A stretch of DNA of 64,000 bases, taken from the NCBI RefSeq assembly GCF_040802235.1, contig NC_133163.1:40196501-40260500 (forward strand). Direction: 5' to 3'. The notes beneath the pieces were generated by a model. The model searched no databases and had not been told where the DNA came from. It was given only the letters and a program-made list of their open reading frames with translations. Both the position numbers and the translations under genes were made by a program. Positions 54,080 through 64,000 of the stretch are shown in pieces; position 1 is the stretch's first letter, and each line of letters begins with the position of its first letter. The DNA is from Manis javanica (Eukaryota > Chordata > Mammalia > Pholidota > Manidae).

Positions 54080-55240
54080 AAGAAAGACAAATTACCCACA
54101 TGACATATAAAAATTAACTCAAATTAGACCAAATACTTAAATATAAGACTTAAAACTATAAAACTCTTAGAATAAAACATAGCTGTAAATCTTTTGGCCT
54201 TGGATTAGGTAATAGTTTCTTAGATATGATACCCAAACCATAGGAACAAAAGATAAAATAGATGAATTGGACTTCATAAAAATAAGATACTTTGTGTTGC
54301 AAAGTAAGTGAAAAGATAATCCACAGAATGGTACAAAAAAACTTGTAAATCCTATATCTGATAAAGGAATTGTATCTGGAATATATAAAGAACTCTTACA
54401 ACTCAATAATAAAAAGACAAATAACAGAATTAAAAAATGGGCATAGGATTTGAATAAATATTTCTTCAGAGAAGATGTACAGATGGCCAATAAGCACATG
54501 AATTAGCTACCAGAGAAATGCAAATCAAAACCACAGTGTGATATTACTTCACACCCACTAGGTTGTAATAAAAAAGACATATAATAACAAGTGTGGCAAG
54601 GATGTTCAGAAATTAAAACCCTCACACACAGTGCCAGGATTTTTAAATGATGCAGTTAATTTGGAAAATAGCCTGATAGTTCCCCAAATAGTTAAACACA
54701 GAGTTCCCCATATGAGTCAGCAATTCTAACCCTAGATATATACCCAAAATGACAGAAAACATGCCAACAAAAACTTGTACATATTTATAGCAGCTTTATT
54801 TACAATGGCCAGAAAGTGGAAACATGTTCATCAACTGATGAATGCTTAAACAAATTGTGGTCTAGATCTGCACAATGGAGTTTTAGTCATCAAGAAAAAG
54901 GACTGGAATACTGATACCTGCTGTAACATGGCTGAAACTTGAAAACATTATGCTAAGGGAAATAAGCCAATTACTAGGCAGGCATATATTGTTTGATTCC
55001 CTTCATATATAGTGTTTAGAATAGGCAAATCTGTGGACTCAGTAGGTAGGATTTGGATTTGTGGGAGTGGAGAGTGGGCTGATGGGTATGAGGTTTCTTT
55101 TTGGAGAAATGGAAATGTTTTATAATTGATTATAGTGATGGTTGCTCAACTATGTGAATATACTTAAAACCATTGAACCATACACTTTGTATTATGTGCA
55201 AATTATATCTCAATAAAGCTGTTATTAAAAAAATACAAAT
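54080..55240 (+). repeat. Old L1 3' end
   Basis: A plus-strand L1 ORF2 tail and 3' UTR read in order: AATTAGACCAAATACTTAAA, AAAACTCTTAGAATAAAACA, GATGTACAGATGGCCAATAA, TTCACACCCACTAGGTTGTA, AACCCTAGATATATACCCAA, and the end AATTATATCTCAATAAAGCT. No intact ORF remains. Confidence 0.85.
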
Positions 55241-56564
55241 TAACAAGAAGCACATGAAAAAATCTAATTCATTGGACATCAAATAAAAAAGCTTAAATTA
55301 CTATGAGATACCATAATCTCTCATCAAATTTTGGAAATTAAAAGCATGTGTGTGTGTATTAAATGAGATCTACTTATAGAACTATTCAAGGCAATTTACC
55401 TCTACCATGTATATTTTGGTTTTCTTCTCAAGCTTAGAATATCCTAAAAGATGTTTTGTGAGTCCAAAGCATGGAGAACTCAAGTTAAAGATCTCTTAAT
55501 TCATGTTTTTTTCCCAAAGAAATAAAAAATCTTTGCAGTTTTACTCAAGTGTACAAATTAAGGAAACATAACTGGGTTTGATGAAAAGTGATCAACTCTT
55601 TTCTTCTCACCCCTACTGGACGACACCACATGCTTGCATGGCAAATTAAGTAACAGCAGCCACTCCCCATGGACAGAAGGAGCCTGGTGTGCTCCAAATG
55701 TGTCGTGAGACACTTGTGAGTGCTTCTTCTGGGGAAAACACAGCTGTCTGTGCGCCAGCCTGTAGTCTCTATAGATTAGTTTCAATCTAAACATTCTTTC
55801 ACTGCAGTTGGAAATGGAGAACTTTCCATATCAAATTCAAGAGCTTCCACACACTATAGTAGAGTGAGAACCATTTTGCAAAATGAGCTGGATGCCACAT
55901 AGATAAAATAAGCTCTGAACCAACTCCACACACAATGATTTCAGACAAATCTGAGGTTCCACAGTGAGTCTCATTTTCAGTTAAACTCTTATCCTATTAA
56001 GTCAATGTGAGTGATTCCATAGTTGCATTCTCTTCTAAAAAGTTTAGAAGTAAGGCCTTGGCTTGGTGGCTGGTAAGCTTATATATAATCCAGAAAAGGC
56101 AAACACTTGGTGTGTGTTGACATGCCACCCTCACTTGTATGAATGTAGCTGCTGCTTATTTTTCTAGATGATACTCTTTCCTACTGAATCTGAACATGGG
56201 CCAAGACACTTTCTCAACACAGCACCACAAGCATTCATTACTAATCAACCAATGAATTAATTCTATTTGCTGATATGGGCTACTCCGTGTTGAAACGTGT
56301 GTGTGTGTTTTACCCAACTACTTAGAAAATCTTTGAAGTATATTTATCTTTATGAAAGGTGTGGCTTTCTGAGTATAGGAATTATAAGTAGAAACAGACC
56401 AATTGTCACTAAATACAGGGGAACATTTCTCATCTACTTTACCTTAAGTGCCTGAAGTGGTTACTGTTGACTCCTTGGTCTTTACAAATACAAATACCAG
56501 GCAGAATTTTTAGCATTATAAGCATTTTTTGGGAAATACGTTGGCAAGTACTATTATATTTTAA

Positions 56565-56695
56565 AAATATACCTTACATATATCAACCCATTTAGTGCTC
56601 TGCAAACCCTATTACAATATCTGGGTTATAGTTGAGGAAACTGAGGCACAGAGCTCTTAAATAACTTTACTATTGAAGCTGGAAAGGATTTGTAT
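56565..56695 (+). repeat. MIR fragment
   Basis: MIR core sequence is visible: GAGGAAACTGAGGCACAGAG at about 56634, preceded by a diverged CATATATCAACCCATTTAG. Confidence 0.7.
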
Positions 56696-57919
56696 CTTGA
56701 TTAAGGTTTACTTGCAATGCTCTTCCTGCATGCCCCCACACTCCCTCTCCCCATGATACAAGGTTTGGTCTAAGTTAAGAAACTAGTGTTAAAGAAACGC
56801 TCCTAACCACATTCCTTCTTTTGATACAATGAACAAAACTTCTTTTCTAAAAAACAATAGCTAAAGACAAAACCTGACAGGTCTTTTGTCTCAACTCTTC
56901 TTGCAAAGGATCCTTTCTTTGTAAGTGCCAACCCTATTTTCTTTGTCTCAACAGCATTTTAGAACAATTCATAACTTATAGCAACTGTGAATTCCATAGT
57001 TGACTTGTGTGTTATGTTCACAAATCTTCAAATTTGTCAAGCTTTGTAAGTTCACAGGGGTGCAAATAAAAAAAAATAATATTGACAAACATTGGTAATT
57101 TCAAAGCATAGCATCAAACCCAAAAGTTTCTTCACCCAAATAGATAATTATTTGTATAAATTCAAAGGTGGAACCTAATAAGATAGTTTCAAAAACTGTT
57201 AAAACTGAGAGTATACCTCTTGTCAGCAGAGCAAAATAGAATCATTTATCAAAATGGAGTTTCAACTAAATTAGAAATGGGATGAAAATTCTCAAACAAA
57301 ATAGAAATTTTCAATTTCCTCTATCAAGTAAAATCTAAATATACTTAACTGGCTACTTCCTCTATACATTCTCAATTAGAGTAATTATCAGCATCTGATT
57401 AAATATGGGAAATAATTAGAATGGTATTCCCAAAGTCCTAATCTATTTAGGCATAAGAAAGTTAAGAGGCTCGCATAGTTATTCCAGTTTTATAATGATG
57501 ACCTTCATTAGTGTTTCTCAGAGAAACAAAATAACATATTCCACATTATTCTGTGTGTTACTCCCTTACCATTAACAATTCTAAAATATTCAGTACCCAT
57601 CGATAACCACTTAATATTTTATCATTAGATTTTTCTGTGTTCTTGGCACATTATCAATAATGAAACTAAGAAATTTCCATCTGGTATTTTTGATGCTTCA
57701 GGGTATTCTAAACAATAGATCTGAAAAAAAAAAAATCTCACCAGCATCCTGATTACATAAAAGGATTAAGATCCATGGAAAGACAGCAATGGAATAGTTT
57801 CTCATCTTAAAGATTTCTTAAACAGGCTCATTTTTCCCATGGAAAGATTTCAAAAACCATGGTGGCTCATGATAACCCAAGAACTTTTTGGTTATTATTG
57901 TTGGAGGAGGTGGTAGTTT

Positions 57920-58100
57920 TAAAAATAGATTTATTGAGGTAAAACTGATGTACACTTAACTGCATATATTTATGGTGAACAGTTTGATGAGTTTTGACAC
58001 ATGTATATACCTTTGAAGCTATCACCATAAATCAAATAATGAATATGTCCATCATAATTTTTGAAAGTATCAATAATATAACATTTTGATCATTAGCTCC
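57920..58100 (-). repeat. Old L1 3' UTR fragment
   Basis: The sequence TTATTGAGGTAAAACTGATG, then GATGAGTTTTGACACATGTA and GAATATGTCCATCAT is a familiar reverse-complement L1 3' UTR segment. Confidence 0.65.
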
Positions 58101-59296
58101 CAGAGGCATCTGGCACTAGTAGGCCTTATTTATTGTCTATTGAGTGAACACATTTTCTCACTGAACATCTTTCGAATATTAGTGTACTAGAGGAACAAAG
58201 GGTTGCACAGGATTTAGGCTTTTAAGTTTCAGCATCTTTGAGGAGCTTCTGAATGGTGCTGAAGTTGGCCTTTGAGTATGTAAATCGACAGGTATGAAAT
58301 CCTCAGTATGCCCATGGCGGCTTAGCAGTCCCACAGAGCTCTCCATGCCCCACCATTTCTATAGATGGAGTGGCGGATAAGCCTTCCTCCACCCTCTGTG
58401 TTGGATTGAACCTTATTTTTTTTTCCAACCACATCGATTTATCGACAATGTAAGGAACCAATAAAGCACAAGTTTTGTTTGAAAAGATGGGTCTAAATAT
58501 GAAAATAACACATTATATACCAAGTCACTTCCTTCCTCTGAGTTTCAGTTTATCCCTCAAGTATCTTCCAACTTACCAGAGAGAGCTGTAAAGGGAAAGG
58601 GGAAAGCAGCAGCAAGCCTCCTGAAACGTCCAACTTCTCCGGTCACATAGACTGCGCAATAAGCTGTGCAGGGCTCTGGCTCAGGGTTTCTGAAAGGAAA
58701 CATAGCTGCTTTTGTCCTGCCTAGTGACATCCTATTTTCCTCAGTGCTGGTAGAGTGCAGTCTGGTAAGCTCTTTTCAGAGGCCCTCCTGAGCTCTTTCC
58801 TGTACCCTGTACGGTTTGTAGCCCTGTTCTGGAAACAGTTTGAGGACGCAGCACTTAACCTCGGGCTGCAGATTCCCGGGTCTCCCTCCGCCAACGCCCA
58901 TCTCCACCCCTCCCGCGCCCACCGCCCCGCCCTTAGCCGATCCCAGTGGCTCTCCAAGCTGTGGCCTTGGGGTCTCCTTGTTAGCCTCGGGTCCCAGGAC
59001 ACCGGTCCCGGCTTAACTTTACGAGTTGCGAGGGCGGCGTGCCTGCTCAGTCACGCTCCCGCTGGGGGCTGCTTCCACCTGCTCATCCTCTCTTTGATTC
59101 TTCCCCAGAGGAGAGGAAGCCTCAAGCGGATCTGGCACATCCCTAATCGGGGCCTGCTGCAGGCCGGGGGCTGCCGTGTGCCGAGGAAGCCTCGGGCTAG
59201 GCAGGCCATTTTCACCTGCGTAATAACAGGCTCGTGAGCAGCGCGGCGGCGGCGGCTGCGCCGGGCGGGAGGAGGAGCGCGGGCGGCGGCCGCGGC

Positions 59297-59314
59297 GGGG
59301 CGGGGCGGGGCGGG
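59297..59314 (+). promoter_or_regulatory. Tandem GC boxes with G-quadruplex motif
   Basis: Three GGGG runs and one GGG run are separated by single cytosines. They satisfy the usual G3+N1-7 quadruplex rule on the plus (coding) strand and also make overlapping Sp1 sites. The motif lies about 210 bp upstream of the RTN1 start codon. Whether it folds, or is in the promoter or the 5' UTR, is unknown. Confidence 0.6.
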
Positions 59315-59521
59315 AGCGAGGGCAAGGGCGGGGCGGAGCCGGGGCGGGCGAGCGGCGGGCGGCGGGCGGCAGGAGGCCGGAGCGGTAGCGGCGGCGGCGG
59401 TGCTGACACCGCAGCCTCCGGCTCGAGTCCCGGCGGCGGCAGCAGCAGGGAGCGCCCGCCCGCCGCGCATCGCACCTCGGCCCCGCCAATCCGCAGTCGT
59501 AGCGCCGGGGCACCGCCAGCC

Positions 59522-59762
59522 ATGGCCGCGCCGCCGGATCCCCAAGACGAGCTGCTGCCGCCGGCTGGCCCCGGGTCCCGATGGCTCGGGGGCCGGGAAG
59601 AGGGAGAGGACGGAACGGTGACACCGAAAGGGGCCAAGCCGGCGCCGCAGACGGGGGAGCCCAGCCGGGGCTTGGGTGCCTGGGCCGGGGAAGCGGCGTC
59701 GCGGGACCAGTGCTCGGGCCCCGCCCGGCCGCCGCCCGTTGCCATGGAAACTGCCTCCACAG
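59522..59762 (+). CDS. RTN1: RTN1 first coding exon, long isoform RTN1-A
   Basis: The exon encodes 80 residues plus one base, starting MAAPPDPQDELLPPAGPGSR and ending AMETAST followed by the first base of a glycine codon. It ends at CCACAG, with donor GTAAGG at 59763. This is the N-terminus of reticulon-1 isoform A, an ER protein enriched in neurons and neuroendocrine cells. The reticulon-homology domain with its two membrane hairpins is encoded by later exons outside the window. This N-terminal part is polar, proline- and alanine-rich, and probably disordered and cytosolic. The start was chosen for its match to RTN1-A and its strong Kozak context (GCCATGG). The frame stays open upstream to about 59234 but contains no ATG. 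Several residues differ from the human form I remember (for example GSRWLGG). Confidence 0.94.
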
Positions 59763-62700
59763 GTAAGGCGGGCGCGCGCCGCTGCCCCGCAAATGGCGTC
59801 CCCTCCCGCAGCTCCCGCTGCACCTCCCCGCGCTCTCTGCCAGGAGCGCCAGCTTCACCAGCCTTCGCCACGGGCGGCCCTAAATACTAGCGAATTGGTG
59901 GAAAACAGGAATGTATTTTTTTCCCCAAAGGCATGGAGAAAGACAAAATACTATTGGTTCTTTTTTTTTCATGATCGTTATTATTCCGGCTTTAAAAATT
60001 GTCCTTAGGCAAACCGCAGCATCCAGGCTGCAGGCGCGCCCGTGTACAAGTTTCTTCCTTCTGCCAAGGGATTTGGGGGCTGCAGGGCCCGCTTGACCGG
60101 TCCGACGGTTTTTTGGGGCGTGTTTGCGCGCAGCTTGCGCGCCTGCGACAGGGGACGCGGACAACGAAGCGCCCGGCTGGTCTGCAGCCCTCCGACCCGG
60201 CTTGGTCCGGGACAGGGACGTGGCTGTAACTCTTCCTCAGGCTTCCCTCCACAGGCCGCCACACCCTACTGCCTCCCATCCCGCCAGCCCCTCTCCCCGC
60301 CGGAAACAAATCCCGGAGTGTGTGCGTCTAATCGGGAGGCACGGCGTCCCAACAGCGTTGGAGTTGTGGCAGCCCCCGCCCAGAGCCCTTGGTCCTACTC
60401 GGCCCCGATGCACCCATCTCGCAGGGGCACTGAAACTTGGAACCTCTAGAGCGGCCGGCCTGGCTGCGTCGGTAGGGGACTTGGTGGTGACTGGAGGAGG
60501 TACAGGTTACCAGCAGTGTGAACCCGTCCGGGCATTTGGAAATTGCTCTGGGCTCGACATCCCTTTGCCTGATTCCCGCCTTCCGCGGATGTCCCGCGGG
60601 GCCAGGGGCCCTGGAGCTTCTTGGCCAAAGGATGCAGGAGGCGATCTTTGGGGAGGGGCTGCCGGCCTGAGTAACGCTGTGTTTCCAGGCAGTGGGTTGG
60701 AGGGTGCTGTGCTGTGCTGTTCCCAGAGAAAGCTTTGCTGTGGTGGAGCTGTGTAATTTTGGATTTTGGAAATGTAGCCCCGGAGGGTCCGAGGTGATGG
60801 GTGCTCCTGGAGAAGGGGAAGGCGGGTGGGACTGGAGCGCGTGCTCTTGGCAGCTGATTTAGAGGAACTCCCTTCTTAAGGCACAGCCTTTCTTAAGGGT
60901 CATGTGGAGTGCCTGAGTAGTTTTAACTCTCTTCTTGTACAAAGATTCGAGCTGAGGAAAGCAGATTTAGGGAATGCGTTGAACAAAACATAGCAACGTT
61001 CTGAAGGGAAGAGAAAAAGTGGGCACCATATAGCAGAAAAAAAAAGCCTCAGAAGCAGAAAACCCCATTTATCATATATTAATTGTTATTTGGGGAGCAG
61101 GGATGCGGTTTGGGGAAGGCTTTAAGGCTAAGAATGGCTGCCTAGGCTTTCAACTTCATCTAAGTGAACAGAAACAAAACTCTTCCAATTGCAAAGAAGA
61201 TGGTAAAAGATAACAGACCAAGAAGATAACCTTTCTTGTTGATATACCATTTCCATTCTTTGTTGAGCATAGCTCGTAGTTCAGAACCTTATCCTCGATC
61301 ATTAAAGTAAATTATTTCTTTATAAACATTGCCCACTTCCCCTTAGTGTCTTTAAGGTTAGGCGAACTAGGGAAAGGTAGCTAAGTGCCCTGTGTTCAGT
61401 AACATACTATCCATTAAAATGAGTTGCTGTATATGAAATGCTTAGAACAAGTTCTGTCACAAAGTAGCCATTTGCAATTTTTAACACTATTATTATTATA
61501 GATACATTTTACTTTGTTGAATGTGTTAGGAGTTTCCTATCCTAGGCAACAAACATGGTAAAACAAACATGATGATTGTTTGGATGGGAGAAGAATGAAG
61601 GAAGAGGAAAGGAGCACATATTTTGTATTTTTATATAGAAAGTTTTTAGTTCATTATGTTATCTTAAGGTATTTTTAATATAGTTGTTGATTGACCTTTT
61701 AAAATTGCGTATGTTTCTTAGTAGACTGAATGGACTGCTATAAAGACTCAGATGCTGGAAATAGTGTTTAAATAAATAACTAGATCTTGAAAAATCCAAA
61801 TAAAATCTGGGCCAGCTGGCTTGTCTGTCATTTTGGCAGTTCTATTGCTATAAACAAAGTCAGCAGGTACATCTTCAAATTTATCAGAGACAAAATCCAG
61901 AGTAATCCTGTCTTACTTTTTGAAAGAATGGTGCTCTTTGGGACTCAAACCAAGCTAAGAAGTAACTTAGGCTTTAAGCATGATGCACTGTAAGCAGATT
62001 TTGTTTCTTTTTCAGATGGAATTATAAAATATAAGATAGATATTGATGTTTTAAAAACTGTCTTTTAACTCCACCAATCATGCCATCTGGACAGAAATTC
62101 TGTTGTTTATTTTTATACATTGATGGTAATTAAAGTTCCTAAAGAAATATTTCCAAAAATATTTCTCAGTAATGTCCTGGAATACATATATGTTTAAACA
62201 TCATTAAAGCTTTACTATGGAACTCCATTGATACTGTATTTTCAGGTATTCCGATTGCTTCTGTCCCTTTTGTGGATTGGAAATGTTGTTAACAAAAATA
62301 ATATTTTCTTATAAAGCTACATTTTTTCATGTCTAAAATGGATAAGGGGCATGTGATATGATATATGTTGCCAAGGGAACATTTAATACACCATGTGTAG
62401 GCTACAACATGTTAGAGTTGTTAATCATGAATCAGTGCCATCATCTTACAACTTTATACAAAGGATGTTAAGAGCAACTGTTTTGTTTTTTCATGATCAG
62501 TTATTTTATTCCTGGAAACTATTCAAAAAGAGAACACAATAACTCAAGGATAGAAGAATGGCCCTTTGTTTAAAGGAAGAATTTAAAATAGAACATTTGA
62601 ACAAAATTCAATGGTAAGAAGTTAACTCATTGACTGCTTCATGCATGCAAGGCCAAATGAAGAACAGAATGGAAAATGGTCTGGAGAAATTAGTCTAGTA

Positions 62701-64000
62701 TGATTTACTTCAGTAATAATGACTTATAGATAATTAAGTTTAATTTCTAGTTGAGTGCAAAAAGAAAAAAGAGAGATTTCCCCAATTTATTTAGATCATA
62801 GTGCTCATAAATTTACATTTTTCAAATGCTGAATGTGATACTCTATTGGAAAAGCTATTCTTAGTAGATTATAATTTAAATAAATTTCAGAATGTTTATA
62901 TATCCTGTGTTCATTTTGTTTAGTATAATAAATTGTACATGCACATTACCAATTATCTTATAAAATTCATGTGGAGGCTGGATTAACTGTTCACTGGTGG
63001 ATGTGTTTGATAGATGTGTGCACATTTTTTTTATTTGGAGTCATTCCCAGTAATCCTCTTTAGAAGGTGTAAATTTCAGTCTTCTATTTTCTTTCATCTT
63101 TTGAGAAAGCTACAGTTCTATTGAAATGGGAAGGAACACTACCCTTGCTTTAATAGTATTCAACATAACACATAAGCAAGAATAAAAGAGTTCCTAATGC
63201 AAATTTAGTTCTCTGGACATAGCCTGTAGTTACAATCAATAACATTTCTGGCAGAAAGTATGGTATATGTCCTTTCATATAGGGAATTCAGATTAGGTTA
63301 AATTAACATTCAGAAGCACATACCCTACACATATATTCATAAGTGCATTTTACTGAGGTTTTCTAGGTAACTTCTCTTCATAAACTCACTGTTCCAAGAA
63401 ACCGAACCTGCTCCAAAAACAGGCCTTCCGGCCTCCTGTTTTTCTGGGCTATTCATCTACTTGTGATTCTGAGGGTTTGGAGAAGAGTTGTGGATTATCT
63501 TGTTCATTATACTGTACCCTGGACTGCATGGATTAGAGAAAGTTTTTATTATCTATAAAGTGAGAAACCACTGTGGCTCAATTTAATTTAGTCAACATTT
63601 ATCGAGTGCCTACTTTCTGTAAGGATCTGTGCTAAACACAGGTCCTTGTTTGCTAGAACATACACCTTTCTGTCTCACATTAGTATTTAGCTTACTTGAA
63701 CAGTTCCTTGTAAGTCATTTTTCATTTTCCTCATTCCCAAGTCATTGCTGGGAGCTTGACTAGAAGCGCATTAAAATAATCTAACCACATGGCCACAAGG
63801 GCATGAGTTAGCTTTCTGAGGTCAACACAGGATGAATAAATATGAGCACAGCTTGTCCAGCCTACACAGATGTGGGGATATAAAAACCTATCTATCATTG
63901 ATCTATCGTCTACCTAATTCTGTCTTCATAGAAACAACTGTGGCTAAATAGTACTCAAAAATCTTTAGTTAGTTGTGCTTTTACTTTAAAATAAAATTAT
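59763..64000 (+). other. RTN1: RTN1 intron 1 (5' part)
   Basis: This is intron sequence after the exon-1 donor. The first kilobase is still CpG-rich; from about 60900 it becomes AT-rich and mostly free of recognisable repeats. A MIR- or L2-like fragment may lie at 63590-63660 (TTTATCGAGTGCCTACTTTC). No exon matching the rest of RTN1 was recognised. The first exon of the shorter RTN1 isoforms, if conserved, lies further downstream. Confidence 0.8.

Larger units (their letters stand above)
55245..58835. other. RTN1 upstream region
   Basis: This AT-rich sequence leads to the RTN1 island and includes the MIR at 56565 and the L1 piece at 57920. A CCAAT box occurs at about 58459 (GGAACCAATAAAG). 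No exon was recognised. Confidence 0.5.
58840..60700. promoter_or_regulatory. RTN1: CpG island and promoter region of RTN1
   Basis: This strongly GC-rich block is centred on RTN1 exon 1. At 59290-59345 are tandem GGGGCGG boxes of Sp1 type. No TATA box is apparent, as expected for a CpG-island promoter. Short GCG and GGC runs (59240-59260, 59380-59440) lie in the presumed 5' UTR. Several large ORFs on both strands here (up to 279 codons) are compositional. The transcription start cannot be fixed from sequence; the limits are visual estimates. Confidence 0.8.

Noticed and set aside
59019-59858. 279-codon minus-strand ORF opposite RTN1 exon 1
   Set aside because: Proline/arginine/alanine-rich translation of a CpG island; shadow of the RTN1 exon and its leader, with no known domain.
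60124-60756. 210-codon plus-strand ORF in the RTN1 island
   Set aside because: Follows the RTN1 donor in GC-rich intron sequence; it is low in stops because of composition.

Overview
The window looks like nuclear DNA of a placental mammal. Compact GT-AG exons sit in long AT-rich introns, there are two CpG islands, and the background is a dense mix of L2, MIR, hAT-type, LTR and L1 relics. One L1 is full length with a 16-bp target-site duplication. No Alu, B1/B2, bovine, equine or carnivore-type SINE was seen, so the order is unresolved; a laurasiatherian with few SINEs is possible but not proven.

Two protein-coding genes are supported, transcribed away from each other. On the minus strand, positions 1009-22631 hold the 5' part of LRRC9 (leucine-rich repeat containing 9). 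It consists of a probable non-coding first exon ending at 22631 in a CpG island, an exon carrying the start codon (ATG at 16454), and eight further coding exons down to 1009. Together they encode the first 403 residues plus two bases of the next codon, with every junction in phase and no stop. The rest of LRRC9 lies to the left of the window. On the plus strand, 59522-59762 is the first coding exon of the long isoform of RTN1 (reticulon-1, RTN1-A), inside a large CpG island. Intron 1 of RTN1 then runs off the right edge.

The roughly 36 kb between the two promoters contains no recognisable host gene. It holds a full-length but broken L1 (38002-44387, minus), three LTRs of one endogenous retrovirus family (one of them in an LRRC9 intron), older L1 pieces, long L2 copies, three or four copies of one unnamed ancient repeat, a (CA)26 microsatellite, and AT-rich repeat-poor blocks that are candidates for conserved regulatory DNA. 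The LRRC9 island carries a 14-base RFX-type X-box about 140 bp upstream of a strong splice donor. This fits control of a cilium-associated gene. The RTN1 island has tandem GC boxes forming a G-quadruplex motif. No CRISPR array, bacterial operon, rRNA or tRNA gene was seen, and nothing clearly qualifies as a new biological system. The most useful results are the hand-resolved exon maps, the X-box promoter, and the dated, nested insertions.
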